Positions 1 to 11,526 are shown, counted from the stretch's first letter. The stretch is 64,000 bases of DNA from Dipylidium caninum (GCA_017562135.1 QEYB01000705.1:1-64000), one strand, 5' to 3'. Translations and numbers: made by a program. Notes: a model not told the origin generated them from the letters alone.

Positions 1-1089
1 TCTGGTGCGTGAGTGCACTGGTTGAAGGCCGCAAGATGATGTGGACTGGTTCGTAAATCCAAGTCTTGGAGGGACAGAGGGAGAGGAGGAGAAAGAGCTA
101 CAAGACGTTGCGAGAAAATCTCAACGATTGTCAAATGGTGAGCGCAAGATTTGCTTTATTAATGAGGGAAGATCATGAGCCAACCACAAGGGGCAAGGAC
201 GTTTCCCTACCCCTGATGGCACTGGCATTGTAATCAGGCCTTCGTCCTTTTGTAAACAGGCGTTAGTCCGTTCAACAAACCTCACTGCCGGCAGTAAGAC
301 TAATACTTTCTTTTTTTCGGGACACTGGGTCTGCTTAAACGTCGCTCGTCATTAAGAGTGCCGGTGTTGATGATCCGACGTGGAGTAAGGCGGAGTCAAA
401 AAAACAATCCTATTGCGACCTCATGACGGTCTCACTTAAGAGGGAGGTGCTGATGGGATTCAACTGCGACTCAGAGGCGAGTCCTATGCATTTTTTGATC
501 GAGTACACATCCTATATTTGCAGAGTGAAGTGAAGCTGTCCTTTGCCCCCACTCCCCCCTGCTTTCTCTCCGTCGACTAACGCGAAGACTTTCATAGCGA
601 CATTATGTCCCATTTGTCGCTAAATGACATAATGGATTGTTCGTAATAATGCCGCACTTTTCCCTTTTAAAATCTACCCCTAAAGAACTTTGACACAGGA
701 CGTCCCGTTTCAATTTCTCACATTCCGCTTCACCTCAACTCGAACATAAACTATAATCGGAAGTACGAGATTGTGCGTAGCTTCAATAGCAGTTTTATTG
801 GGCAAAAAAGCCTCGAGCTCCAGCTTGCAGCTGCGAACTTCCTTTCACGTGCAACTGAAAACCATCAGAGTTTGCGTTGAATCTAAGGGGATGTGTCAGT
901 GAATGGCTAACATCCTAGCCGGGCGACGCATAATTGCTGGGACGACGATAATGTCTTTCAACAGACCGCTACCTGTCAATTGCTATTCATTCTTCACTTT
1001 TCCTCCTTCCATCCACGGACTCCACTTGTTTTGAATAGACTTCGCATTAACTTAGAGTGTGCCCTCATTGCGTCGACAAAAGAAAAGCT
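1..1089. other. No gene recognised
   Basis: I see no supported exon, RNA gene or clear repeat copy here. Short open frames occur on both strands, but none has convincing splice sites or protein-like content. Confidence 0.5.
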
Positions 1090-1265
1090 TGTGTTACTCG
1101 AAGCCTTCTCGTGTGGACCCAGAAGATGTTGGACCATGCGACAGACCATTGCGATTAAGTATTGGTACTGGAAACAGGGATGCTTCAAGGCTTCCGCTCA
1201 TCAACTGCTCACAGTGCATGTCGCCAATCTACCACTTAAGCCTCTGAAGATGCTTCCTGTAGACC
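1090..1265 (-). repeat. Dispersed repeat, inverted copy of 63770-63950
   Basis: Read on the minus strand, this segment matches the plus strand near the other end of the window. Shared blocks include CGGTCTACAGG, a GCATCT(T/C)CA(G/A)AGGCTTA block, CTGTTTCCA and GTCGCATG(G/T)TCCAAC. Both copies carry an open frame with a C-F-Q-Y...C-R-M-x-Q pattern. The copies differ by many substitutions and small gaps, so the duplication is old. It could be a mobile element fragment or a remnant of a gene family; I cannot tell which. Confidence 0.55.
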
Positions 1266-1332
1266 GATGGCTTAGGGAAAGATGATCTAGTGCAATTCCA
1301 TTGGATCTCGCAGTTCATCAGACTTCACTCAC

Positions 1333-1514
1333 AAGTACATCATCACGAAACGCATCCCACTGATAACAGTAGGCGTTAGACCAGGCTCCTCCTGCCAATA
1401 CCACCTCGCGTGTCGCCTCGTCGTAATTCATCGTGATGTTGAACATTCGCCGTGACATTAGGTTTTCTGGCGTGGACTTGACGTCACGTGGATCAACCAC
1501 GACTTTCGATGTGT
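1333..1514 (-). CDS. Candidate internal exon, unrecognised protein
   Basis: The minus strand has an AG acceptor (CTCGAGCAG) followed by about 60 open codons, then a consensus donor CTT|GTGAGTG. The peptide includes MSRRMFNITMNYDEATREVV and ends near WDAFRDDVL. It has the mixed charged and hydrophobic make-up of a folded protein and contains an N-x-T site. The exon would enter in phase 1 and leave in phase 0. I found no convincing neighbouring exon; the DNA just downstream (1090-1265) is a repeat. I do not recognise the family. A chance open frame remains possible. Confidence 0.35.
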
Positions 1515-4500
1515 CTGCTCGAGAGTGACTTGTCACCAGGTTGATGGAAGAGTCTTGGTGAGTTAGTTGCGCGACTAGTTCTCCACCACCAACTCTGCCT
1601 TCTCATCAAGTAGCACTTAGGCTTCGGTGGCGTCGAGCCTAACCCAGGCTGATGCTAAATGCCGGCTATTATGCATCTTTAAACAAAAATGCCCCAATTT
1701 ACCAAATTGGCAATTGACGAACGCCCCACCCTTTCACACGAAGATGAGTTAAAGTGGCCCAGAAAGTGAAATGTTGCCCTGAAGCGTGGGTCGTGGACTC
1801 TGTTTTCACTCCTCTCTAAGCTGGACCTTCTCGCCACTTATCACAAGTCCTGGCACACACTATATCATGCCTGGAACAATTATAGTGCTAGAATAATTTT
1901 TTAGTGGATTACGCGCTAACTTTGCTGCACACTCTCCGTCCAACCTGCTGCATATTTGCCTCGTGCAACAACGCCGGGAGTCGAGGAGCTTCACGGAGAC
2001 ACACGGAGGGCAGTCTTGAAAGGAGAAGAAATCATTCAAATACCTATGGAAGTTGAATTATTGAAGAGATATTTAATTCATGCTCATCGTTGACGGACTC
2101 GGCCAACTTTGATTTCCATCTTACTTAGCAGGATTGAGGAGACGATTCACTGGCCGTGATGTTGACCGCGCACCACAGATTTTCAAAGGCAATGAGAAGT
2201 GGCGTTAAACGAAACCGTTGCTCTGCGGGGTGTGTAAGAGGGCAACTCGTTTGGCCTCGACGTCATGGCGGACCCACCAAGTTGCCACTTGGCATTGAGC
2301 CCAGAACCCTCGCAAAAGGCGAGGGAAGCGGGAGGGCTGCCTAGCAGCCTCACATCCGAATCTGCTGAGCCATGGGCACATGTGCCTGTCAGATGTTTGA
2401 CTGTGAAAATTCAAATTATCTCAGCAAAATGCTCAAGCTTTTCAATGGTGACGAACCCTTCTAAGTTTCAACAATTTCGGCTGTGAGGATGGCCGGTACC
2501 TGGAAGATTTCCTTGTAAAATCTAGTTTTCAACCCGACGGCGACGCCCAAATATTTCTTCCGTGATTTGTGACTCCGTTCAACCTAATTCTAACGAATCT
2601 GGGGCGACTGTTGACCTTTCCGTACCCGCAATTCTTCTGACATCGATTGGAAACGTCCACTCACGATTTAAAACCAATTGGCTTACGTGGAAAGGCACAC
2701 ATGACGCTACTGCAATACTGGCGTGTCCGCGTGTCACGCCTGTCTCTGTCATAGCCAACAACCCCTCTACTCTGCTTCCGGCTAAGCAGATCCGACATGA
2801 CCACTGGTGTTGGCATGACCTCTTTCTTGCATTTGCTCTCCCTCCCCTCGCACTGTCCACATCCTCGATCCTCCTATGGTCCGTTTCACCCGTCGACATT
2901 GTCCACATTGCCTCCTGCCCAACACGGAGTCGAGACCGCCAACTCCTCCTGGACATGGCGAGAGGGTTGGTTGTGCGACTGACGGGAGGTGGACAGTGGG
3001 AGGTTGCAGTGACGGCGCAGTCTAGGCGCTATGGAGGTAAAAAGTAACTTTCAAAACATCACGTCGGGTGGAGCTTTGTGCCGAAATAAAATCCGTCGAT
3101 TAACGCAAAGGCCCTCATATGGCCTGTTTTCCTTCAGACGATGTGACACTGTATTTGAAGAGGAAAACTTGTGAGAGAATTGTGTAAGTTAAACATTTAA
3201 CGCCTCATATGAATTTCTCGAAACCTTTGTTATTCACAAATTCAGCTTGTCTAAAGGCCTCCGATAGAATTATGGAAATTTTCACCTCACTTCCACATAA
3301 TTTGTCAACCCTCGTGTCCAAATTATCTGCTTGTCATGCTGCCAATCTCCTCTTTTTTTTTTCTAGCCCTTTCTGACCGACATGACAGCCGGCTGATTCG
3401 GCCTGGTGTAGTGGCGACTTCCTCGTTTTGCACCATCTTCTTGCCTTTCTACTCGCATCTCCGCGACCAATCTAGTCGCCGAACTTCTCGCAGCGTAGAA
3501 GTTTTCGTGGCAAAGTGTAGGGCGCCCAACCAGCTGCGAGGCTTCAATCTCTTCGGTGTTTTATAAATTTGGAGCTCCTTCTCCAGTTAAATGTCACTTT
3601 ATTATCGTTCAATGTGGCCTACTTGAATTCTAATAAACGCCTTAGCAACTATGGCTTTTCCAAGCATCGACGATGCGTTTAGCCATGTCGCTTATCGTGG
3701 CGAAAAGTCGCGGTGGGAAAGTTGTGAAGTTCGCGGTGGATCACGTCCCCTAATGATTCTCGTCTGCTGTTGTGACAACCGACGGTGAGTAGTCGCCTTC
3801 CTCACCCACCGCGGATAGTCAATCGACGATGCTGAAGAGCTAACAGGGCAAGTCAGGCAGCAGGAGAAGTGGGAGGTTGCTAAGATACTCAGAGAGCTAC
3901 TTGTGGACACCAACCGATGATCCAAAGAGGTTTGGTGGTAATGCCTATTGTGGCTGAGATGAGGATCCTACCGGAATCATGTGAGAAGACGTCAGTTTAA
4001 TTTCATATTTAGGCGCAATGTTATCGCCGTTTCTCCCATCTCTCCCTTCTTCGCTTTGACATCCACCATTCACTTGAACATCCTCCGTGTGCAACACTTA
4101 TTTTGGGGGCGAAAGTTGACAGGAAGAGTCTTGGGAAACTCACGAATGATAAGACTGGGTGTTGGTCACTTGGGATACGTCGGTAGAGGAAAGAACTTCG
4201 AGGTGACTAGCACGACAGCGTCAGAGTCCTATAACGTAAGTTTAATGGTAGCAACTCACTTTTCCGTAAGTGTTTTATCCACCCTTCACGCCCACCTCAC
4301 ACTCCGTAATCACCTTAGCCTCGAGACAACCCTTCCTAACGCTTCACTCAAACCACGTGGTGCACTCAACCTTCTTTCTTCTGCTTCAAGACATTCAAGC
4401 CTCCCTCTCGCACTCAGTTTTGAGTCAGCCACACGTTGGAGAAAGTTTTCTTTCCCTTACCAGAGGTCACGGATATTTAATCCGCCTTTCTGTCGCCGCC

Positions 4501-5239
4501 ATTTGTGCCTGCTACATTCTCAGCAGTCTGAACCTGTGGATTGGAGTCTGCGTAGACGCAGAGGCATTAAAAATTGGGAACTTAGTCGCTTTATTCCTCC
4601 ACATATAGTGACGGGAATAAAGTTCTGTAGAATTTTCCAATGTCGGTAAATTACTCGTCTCGCGATTTGCGCAGATCAAGCCATCTCTTTTCGGCTTTCC
4701 TTAGAAAGGTGGACATTATCACGTCAAAACGCGAGTCTGTTTCTGGTGACAGCGAAAAGACGGAGCTCTTCAACTGAATCTAATCCCACTTCGACAAAGT
4801 TCTTTCCCGATCACGTGGTTAATACCGCCTAGGCGAGATTTCTGCCACCGCCAGCTCTCTTCCGACATTCACCGACTCAGTGGTCGCATTACGCTTGTCG
4901 CAGACATTCCAAATTAAGATCAACCTCGATTGCTTTCATGCAGACAGTCTCGTGATATAGTCAATCGAAGTCGCAGGTTCTCGGTTCTCCCACCGACGCC
5001 TCTTTTGAGTGCGGGCTAAAGTTGTGTTGGACGTTAATTTGGAGGGCGCGAATGCAAAAAGGCCTAAGTCGATTAGCCAAGAATATGAGTGCACCAGGCT
5101 GTAGAGCACATCGTCTCGCTAGTTCTTCAATGACTTTTTTGTGCTTTCACGGCTGCCATCCACGTGCTTCGGACAGCACTTCGGTCCCTGCTTTTAGCCC
5201 CTTTCCTCGTTCTCCTCATCGTTTCTGTCCCCTTTGATC
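1515..5239. other. No supported gene; long chance frames
   Basis: Two long plus-strand open frames lie here (2562-3047 and 3981-4649). Neither has recognisable motifs, and opposing frames are comparably long, so I do not call them genes. I see no RNA gene. The region may hold introns or unrecognised repeats. Confidence 0.4.
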
Positions 5240-5540
5240 TTCACCTCTTTCCACCTCTCTCAACACTGCGCAAATAAGCCGTCAAGCTGAAGTCTTTTTA
5301 CGAGAAGGGCACAACCTTAAGCATGTCCTGCGTGGACGACTGTTTCATATCCTTAGTCACCAAAACCTTCAGTCTGATGTCTCACCTCCACACTCAAGAC
5401 CTTCTTCACTCCTAAGCGATGAGGGAGGTTGCAACCAGCTCGTTGTCAACCTGTCAGTTTCGAGTGGCCTTGGCTAAGAAGACGACTTTAGCATTGATGG
5501 TGTTTCTGTACAACACAAAAACGTACAGCTTTACAGCCGA
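5240..5540 (+). repeat. Dispersed repeat, direct copy of 31790-32090
   Basis: A diverged direct repeat. The clearest shared block is a CTTCACTC...GTGATGAGG-like stretch followed by AGCTC(G/A)TTGTCA(A/T)CCTGTC, GCCTTGGCTAAGAAG against GCCCTTGTCCAAGAAG, and then TACAACAC. Many substitutions separate the copies. No open frame is conserved, so I regard it as an old noncoding duplication or an element remnant. Confidence 0.5.
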
Positions 5541-6469
5541 ATAGTTTTATCCAAATGAAGACAACCGAGGGGGGAGTTTTGGCGGAAAGAGGGGGAGGGA
5601 ATGTGACATGGTGACTTTAACGTCACCTAATTAACCTCTTCGCCATCTGTCCCATCTGCACTTTGCTCACGCCAATCGCCCCCACTCTCTTATATGGTGA
5701 CTGCCTAATTCCATGAAAGCTCACTTTTCGACCAGCGCAACGTTAAAATATCTCATTCGGCATTAAGTCTGTCGGTAATCTCGACACCCGCAAATATTCT
5801 TCAATTCGTTTACCGAAGCACATGCCGCCATAAAGTGATTTATATCTTCCTTCAGCCACCGAAGTAGAAGTAGTGAGAGAAAGCCTTTGGTATATGGAAA
5901 ACAGCCGTATATTGAAAATAAAGGGTAGTCAAATAGACGGCAACGGTTGATTTGTGGCGGCGAGGAGACAATCCACAATCACTAAAAAAATGCAGCTACG
6001 AAGGTGTGGGGCCTCTTCGTCCAGCAACTCACTCCCTTCGTGAGCTACTTACAGGCAGCCAACTAAACCTTTTCACAGTCTCACACTGTGAATAATTTCG
6101 TACCAAGTGGACGCACAAAACGAAATCGTGCAAGCGATGAGTGACGAGGTCGTCGTGAAAAATGGGAAGTCAGATGTGCTGCTCTTTTCACCTGCTATGG
6201 GACGCCCAGAACACGACGCCATCTCGTTTGATTGCGAACAGTAGAGAATAGGAGGTGAATGGGGCTGATAATGGGAGGTGCGAGGTATGAAAAGGGTAAT
6301 TTTCGGATGGAAAAAGAAAAGTAGGCCCTCAGAAATCAACATCTAGGAGAAGAACTCTCTCCTCTCTCTTATCTCCACCCCACGGACGCGGTTCGTCTTT
6401 CCTCCACAATTTCGCATGCCACTGGCCGCCTCCACTAGTGTCTCACCAATCCGTCGGGTCGTTCTTCTG
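5541..6469. other. No gene recognised
   Basis: Only short open frames are present, without splice-site support. Confidence 0.45.
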
Positions 6470-6860
6470 CCCATTCAGTGCATCAATGTGCAGGGTCCGA
6501 AGTCGGGAGAGACTGAAGAGCTTATAACGCGTAAGAATGCCAGCCGAGCAAACAACTTCATGGAATTGAGATGTGATGGAAAATTGCAAGAATGCAAGGA
6601 GGATCGTTGGTTGTACTGTTTCAATATTCCTCGTATTCCACCTCCACGTACGTGTTTTTTTGCCCCCGAGCAGGAGGGGTCAGACGAAGGGGCTTCAATG
6701 GCATCAGACACAATAATTCTCTGATGCAAGAATAGAGTCATTCTTTGGCTCTGCCGTAGCAAAACTAATAAATGAACAGAGGATGAGGTGGTAAAATGGG
6801 AAATCCAGTGTGCAGCGCGACTGATCCTTTAGCAGAAGCGATGCCGTTCATCTGAAATCA
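6470..6860 (+). repeat. Dispersed repeat, direct copy of 62690-63060
   Basis: Shared blocks in order are GGGT(C/T)CGAAGTCGGGAG, an A-rich TTGCAAGAATG-type block, CGTTGGTTG(T/C) followed by TTTCA, then CCACCTCCA and an AGCAGGAG(G/T) block. After a gap, CAGCG(C/T)GACT(G/A)AT pairs with the other copy. Divergence is high. The frame here (6416-6724) is not kept in the second copy, which argues against a gene. Confidence 0.5.
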
Positions 6861-7354
6861 CCAGATCCTGCTTCAGATCGCCTTCTTTGGCGTCATGACG
6901 TCTAATTTGCCGATGCACCGGCAACTACTGCGTCACTTCCACTTCTGCTCCGTGGAGTCCAGCAGCAGTATCTGCTTCCTTAAGGGACAATCGACGATAG
7001 ATGTATTCTGTTCCAGTGAAGCCATGAGTGTGTTCCACTTTGTCGTCCTGTTTCGCGTATGTTCCATTGCATCTTTCAGGCAGCCAACTCGACATGTCCT
7101 GCAATAGTCGTACCGTGTACAATTCCATGTTGGCTGGAATTGCGGAGCTATCAAGTAAATTATGCACACGATTTATACTCTGAGGGGAAATGGAACCATT
7201 TGTTGATCTCCTAGAGTTCAAAGTTCCTCGCTTATTGTCCGATTCCTTTGGTATTGGAGCGCTCAATTCTCACAAGAGGGGTAATGGCAACCTTGAGAGG
7301 TTAACCTTTGAGGCTTTATAGTGTTGGTCCCAATTCGGTGTCTTTCTTCACTGT
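6861..7354. other. No gene recognised
   Basis: No supported exon or RNA gene. Overlapping open frames on both strands look like chance. Confidence 0.4.
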
Positions 7355-7675
7355 TATGGTGAATACAAGGACAGATTGCGCTTATCCGCACTAAAGATGT
7401 GAAGAAGAGTGAGGAGAAGCGGAAATCATCGGTTGGACCAAACGCGGCCTCGCCTTAGTCGCCTGTGGGAGAAAGTGCTCCCGATGTGGCGCCATAATGA
7501 TAATGGAGGACAACCAGAATTAAGGTGACTAGAGGGAGAGGAAACTGTCTATTCACTCTCACCAGATTGATATCGAGGGCGAGTACTGAGGTTGACAGGC
7601 GATCTCTGAAGCAGCAGAGATGTGCGCTTTGCAAAAGGCATTGCAGGAGAGAGAATGGGCTAATGTGAGTGGACG
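7355..7675 (+). repeat. Young dispersed repeat, near-identical to 40017-40340
   Basis: About 315 bases, starting TATGGTGAATACAAGG and ending near GAATGGGCTAATG, occur again in the same orientation 32.7 kb away. I count roughly a dozen differences, so about 96% identity, far higher than any other repeat pair here. There is no long open frame and no clear target-site duplication, and the ends are not TG...CA. The length and lack of coding capacity would suit a solo terminal repeat or another short non-autonomous element, but this is not shown. Confidence 0.8.
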
Positions 7676-7741
7676 AGGGAAGTGGATTTGACTTAGTTGA
7701 TTTGTGGAGACATTACAGTTGTAGCCAAATGTGTGACGAGA

Positions 7742-8700
7742 CTAAGAACACTCAAAATGGTACATAGAGGTCGCACTAGACTGCGTGAAGATATTGGCAG
7801 AAGCAGAAACGTGGGTTGACCGCCGAGCAGAAGGCGAAAAGTGAAAGGGAAAGCGAGGGCGAAGGCGAAGACGTTGCAATGAACAAGTCAGCAGTTCGGG
7901 GAAGCAGTTAGGACTGTGAGCTTGCCTAATTGGTGGCCTCATCGCATAGGTTGAATTCAGCCAGAAGTGCCAAAATTGTGCCCATTACCACCTTACGAGA
8001 GTATGGCCTGCGCCGCTGCCTAAAGCAGCCACGACATACTCGGGTGCATGGCGCTTTACTTTATCCCTGACAACTGCCTGAACGCGCCCACTCACGAAGT
8101 GCTGCCAACCATGGCATGAAGAATTACGACGCCGCCATAATCGATTATGTAGCTGCGGTATCGATTGAATTTGAATTTGTTGACGCCTTTCCTCGTGCAG
8201 AAAGTCACTTTGCGAGCTTGACGTTTGCTCTCCTCTGTTTGGTTGCTTGCTTGAACTGAATGAAGAGCGGTAGGAATTGTTTCGTCGCATTTGCCTTCGG
8301 AAGAATGTGGCGCCATTCTCAGGCACTTCGGAGTCAAGCGAAGTCTATGAAAGTGGACTGAGCAAGTGGACGGTATGTGAACGGCATGTGGACGGTTGCA
8401 CTCTTCTCGGTTAGTTGCTTCAATTGCTGGTCTTTGTTCGGCCTTATCTCATTCTCCTGTCTCGTGGCTATTGCAGTGAAGAGTCAGTCGTCCAGGCCGA
8501 CGGGTTCATCTCCAGCGCCGTGGTCAGCATTCGTTGAATGTGGCGTTGAGAAGCTTGCCAGGAGCATATCATCGTACCATCGAGCCCCGAGGCTGCAACT
8601 TGGGAGCGTAAACCATGTCTTCGTGATGAGGAGAAGAGTCTTTAGTCTTTTTCTCCTCTAACTCTTTAAGCAGTGCGCCAATAGGCGATAAACTTGCCAT
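7742..8700 (-). CDS. Three-exon gene model, unrecognised Ser/Arg-rich protein
   Basis: Proposed exons are 8700-8578 (41 codons from an ATG), 8344-7997 (116 codons) and 7780-7742 (12 codons plus TAG). All three join in phase 0. Donors are ATG|GTACGA and CTC|GTAAGG; acceptors are TTTCATAG and CTTCACGCAG, the latter after a long pyrimidine tract. The predicted 169-residue protein has a helical charged N-terminus (LLKELEEKKTKDSS), a Ser/Gln/Arg-rich middle and a hydrophobic stretch near VVAALGSGAGHTL. There is no signal peptide and no domain I recognise. The frame is open upstream of the chosen ATG, so an earlier exon is possible. Its start lies 84 bases from an ATG on the opposite strand at 8784, which would allow a shared promoter. 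Confidence 0.5.
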
Positions 8701-8783
8701 CCTCCCCCGTTCCTCTGGGCCGTTTGGGCCATCCGACTTATCTCCTTTTCTATTTGTTTGCACACTCAGACACTTGTCCCGTG

Positions 8784-9317
8784 ATGAGTGAAGGGGATTG
8801 TGCGGACTGTGAGACCAGTCAAGTCGCCCTCTGGTCGACGCAATCCCAGTCAGCGCGGCATCCGCCCACTCAGAGAAGGAGAAGGAGGACTCATCTAGCG
8901 CTTCTGCCAGAAGTGGTAAAGGTGAACAGTACTTCTTGCAAGGGGGTGAGGAAAGAAGAGAGACGTCTCATTTTGAAGAAAGGCGGGGTTGAAAGCCTCC
9001 CAGCACCTGCTTTTTGCAATGGGGGTTGCCAACGGCATGATGCTCTATTCAATGCCACCTTCGACGCCTTACCCACTATCCTCGAAGTTAGTGAGGAAGA
9101 CGAAGTATTGAAGCGAGGGGTAGAAGTAGAAGTGGAATTGGAGGTGCAGGTGCAGGTGCAGGCGGAAGAGGAAGTGTCAGCACAATTAGAAGAAGGGAGC
9201 GGAACTGCTGAGGAGACTGGGACAAAAGGGGAGAGGGAGTCAAAGTCAGAGTTGATGGCTTCGGTTTCGGCTTTGGCTTTGGCTTTGGCAGGAATGGAGA
9301 CAGACAGTGACGAGTAG
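8784..9317 (+). CDS. Candidate acidic-tailed open frame
   Basis: An ATG at 8784 opens 177 codons to a TAG at 9315-9317. The start is MSEGDCADCETS; a basic run of five Arg follows, and the C-terminal half becomes rich in Glu, Val and Gln before ending in METDSDE. A consensus-like donor (GGGG|GTGAGG at 8946) would allow splicing after codon 54. The acidic half overlaps the purine-rich tract, where long frames arise easily, so coding is uncertain. It could be the 5' part of the acidic gene model at 9780-11169, but I could not join the phases. No family recognised. Confidence 0.35.
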   Translation: MSEGDCADCETSQVALWSTQSQSARHPPTQRRRRRTHLALLPEVVKVNSTSCKGVRKEERRLILKKGGVESLPAPAFCNGGCQRHDALFNATFDALPTILEVSEEDEVLKRGVEVEVELEVQVQVQAEEEVSAQLEEGSGTAEETGTKGERESKSELMASVSALALALAGMETDSDE

Positions 9318-9975
9318 AGGGTGGAAGGGCAAGAGGAGGTGGAAGTAGCATAGGAAACAGACACGGACACGGAGGTGGAGACGAAGAAGGGCTTGGAGAT
9401 TGGAGCGGAGGGAGGGGGGAAAGAGGAGGTAGAATCGGGAGCGGGAGTAGACGTGGAAGTGGAGGTGAAGACAGACAAAGAAGGGCAGGCGGAGACGGAG
9501 TCGAAGTCGGAGTCGGCGTCGGAGGCAGATGCCGAAGCGGAGGCGGAGGCGGGGGAGGAAACAGAAGCGGATGCGGAGATAGGAACGGAGACGGAGGCGG
9601 ACGCGAATGCGGGCCAGGCGGAGACGGAAGCGGGGACGGAAATGGAATCGATTGCGGATGGGGATGATTATGTGGTTGCGGCGACCGGGGGCGGAGAAAA
9701 AGGGGAAAGACGAGTGTGAGAGAGAGAGGGAGAGAAGAAGATGCGAATGAAGGAATAGGCATGCAAGAATTATTTTCAGAGGCAGAATGCGGAAGCGAAA
9801 GGCAAAGAGAATGCACGGAATCAAGGGAACCAGAAGCAGAAGCAGAAGGAGAGGAGGTAGACGAAGAGGGGGAGGGAGAAGGGGAGGAAGAGGACGACTC
9901 ACGCGGCGGAGAATTGGATTATGTGGTGGAGTCGGGGGAGGAAGAAGAGGAGTCTGCGGAAGATGGCTCTGAATC
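9060..9975 (+). repeat. Purine-rich low-complexity tract
   Basis: The plus strand is almost all A and G, built from imperfect GAAGTGGAGG, GGAGGCGGA and GAGACGGA units. Every plus frame is rich in Glu, Ala, Gly or Lys, and every minus frame in Ser, Pro, Leu or Thr. This explains the long overlapping open frames on both strands (minus 8891-9989, plus 9375-9719). A mirror-like polypurine strand of this length can in principle form triplex DNA. Part of the tract may be coding (see 9780-11169). Confidence 0.75.
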
Positions 9976-11169
9976 GGCTGAAGAAGCACTCCAACGTATC
10001 CGTGAGTGTTCGCTTACTTCATCTTACGATCAACGTAGCCCTCCTGAGAACTGAGGTGCAATGGTTTATGACTGATCGTTGACACAGTTGCCAACCAAAC
10101 GCATCGCAGGGAGGAGAGGCCGCAGACAAAACCATCCACATGCGCATCTGCCAACGGTTGGTGGACCTTGCTATTGCAAGATGAGTCTGTAAATGATGAC
10201 TCTGAACCCTTAGAAAAAGCACTCAAACGAATGCGTGAGAGTTCATTTACTTCATCTTACAATGAAAGTAGTCCTCTCCTGGCCAGTAGTGTGGTGCAAC
10301 GGGTTACGAGTGATCATTGACTGAAGAGAATGTGTCTCCTCTGCATAGGTGCCAACCGAAAGCTTTACAGTGAGGAGACGCCGCCGACGAAGGCATCTAC
10401 AAGGACATCTGTAAGCGACCAGTGTACATTGTTTTCAAGCATTGGTGCAAGTTGGTATCAAATTCTGAGGCATTTATGCCAAATGACTTATCTTATTTGC
10501 AGCGGAAAAGAAGACTCGCGAATCTATATTGTTGCTTCTGGCGGAAGAGGTAGATGACGTGAGTGGATGATAGAAATCGGTGAGACTTAGAGGGGGAAGC
10601 GCATCGGAGGTCGAGAAGCTGGTGAGCCGATGAGTGTCCGATATGTCACACTTTGGAAAGCCTCTTGAAAATATTGCTTTGTTCACGCTGCTGCCCGCCT
10701 CTTCTTAACTGCTCACAGCAGCCTCAAATGCCTCCTCCTATTCCTCCTCCTCCTCCTCCTCCTCCTCCTCATCTCTCCTTGTCAACACGCACTAGGGTCA
10801 ACTCAAATGGGTGCCTAAAGAAAGACTGGAAGCCCTTTAAGCTAAATAAGATGAAAGGGAGGCCAAAGTAACTAGCGAACGAGCCAATTACCTCTTTTGG
10901 CTGTCTGTTCTTCCCGATGAAGAAAGCAGAGGTAAGTATGCATCGCTAGGGGGGTTCAATCGGATCTTCACGTAGGCAGGGAGAAAAAGAGACTTTCTAA
11001 CACTTCACCCACCATCTCCTTTAAAAAATTCTATCACTTCGTCTCAAGGCTAAGAGAGGTTGATATTAGCATCTACTTCATAAATGACTCGGTATGGCGA
11101 ACCTTATTCGAGCGGAAGAATGCCATTTTTGATGAGTGTGCCAATTCGCCCGACATATCAAACATTTGA
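9780..11169 (+). CDS. Multi-exon acidic, coiled-coil-like gene, possibly nonsense-damaged
   Basis: Five exons join in phase: 9780-10001, 10181-10234, 10503-10558, 10796-10931 and 10976-11169. Donors are GTGAGTG, GTGAGAG, GTGAGTGG and GTAAGTATG; acceptors include ATTTTCAG, TATTTGCAG and CTTCACGTAG. The first exon is Glu-rich. Later exons give helical peptides such as EKKTRESILLLLAEEVDD and KFYHFVSRLREVDISIYF, ending at TGA 11167-11169 with AATAAA about ten bases on. Exons 1 and 2 end in related peptides (SAEEALQRI and PLEKALKRM) from a tandem duplication. Exon 4 holds two in-frame TAA codons, at 10838 and 10847, where the sense context suggests CAA. Either the gene is a recent pseudogene, or a weak 51-base intron (10811-10861) removes them. 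The 5' end is unknown; no family recognised. Confidence 0.5.
9958..10415 (+). repeat. Tandem duplication of an exon and its flanking intron
   Basis: Two adjacent copies, about 9958-10168 and 10188-10415, share CTCTGAA...GAA(G/A)AAGCACTC, a GCGTGAG(T/A)GTTC-type donor region and TTTACTTCATCTTAC. Further on they share GTGCAA(T/C)GG, TGATC(G/A)TTGAC and TGCCAACC(A/G)AA. The match runs well past the splice donor into intron, so DNA was duplicated, not just protein similarity kept. Both copies keep phase 1 at their ends. Confidence 0.7.
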
Positions 11170-11177
11170 ATGCCTAT

Positions 11178-11184
11178 TAATAAA
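11178..11184 (+). terminator. Possible polyadenylation signal
   Basis: An AATAAA hexamer lies about ten bases after the TGA of the acidic gene model. A single hexamer is weak evidence by itself. Confidence 0.35.
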
Positions 11185-11369
11185 AGTGCTTTCATTTTCA
11201 CGACGCCATCCACAACTCAAATATTCACCATAACTATGCCATTTCAGCCAGACGTTCACTTCAGCAGCCAAGAGTGCATTTTAACAATTCTTCCTCACGA
11301 GGCATTCGCTCCGGTGTAGTCAATACCAATTCTCATAATTTAAAAGACTTTACCTACGCTGCTACTTCA

Positions 11370-11526
<157 letters not shown>

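Noticed and set aside
2562..3047. 161-codon plus frame
   Set aside because: An opposing 125-codon frame covers the same DNA and neither looks like a known protein.
3981..4649. 222-codon plus frame
   Set aside because: No motif, no splice or start context, and a second long frame overlaps it in another phase.
7355..7675. Long terminal repeat with TG...CA ends
   Set aside because: The shared ends are TATGG and CTAATG, and no primer-binding site or target duplication is evident.
9088..9989. Minus-strand frames of about 240 codons rich in Pro, Leu and Ser
   Set aside because: They lie opposite the purine-rich tract, where stops are absent for compositional reasons. Three overlapping frames are equally long.
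10371..10410. Small Arg-rich exon between a TTTACAG acceptor and a GTAAGC donor
   Set aside because: Its exit phase does not fit the next exon of the acidic gene model.
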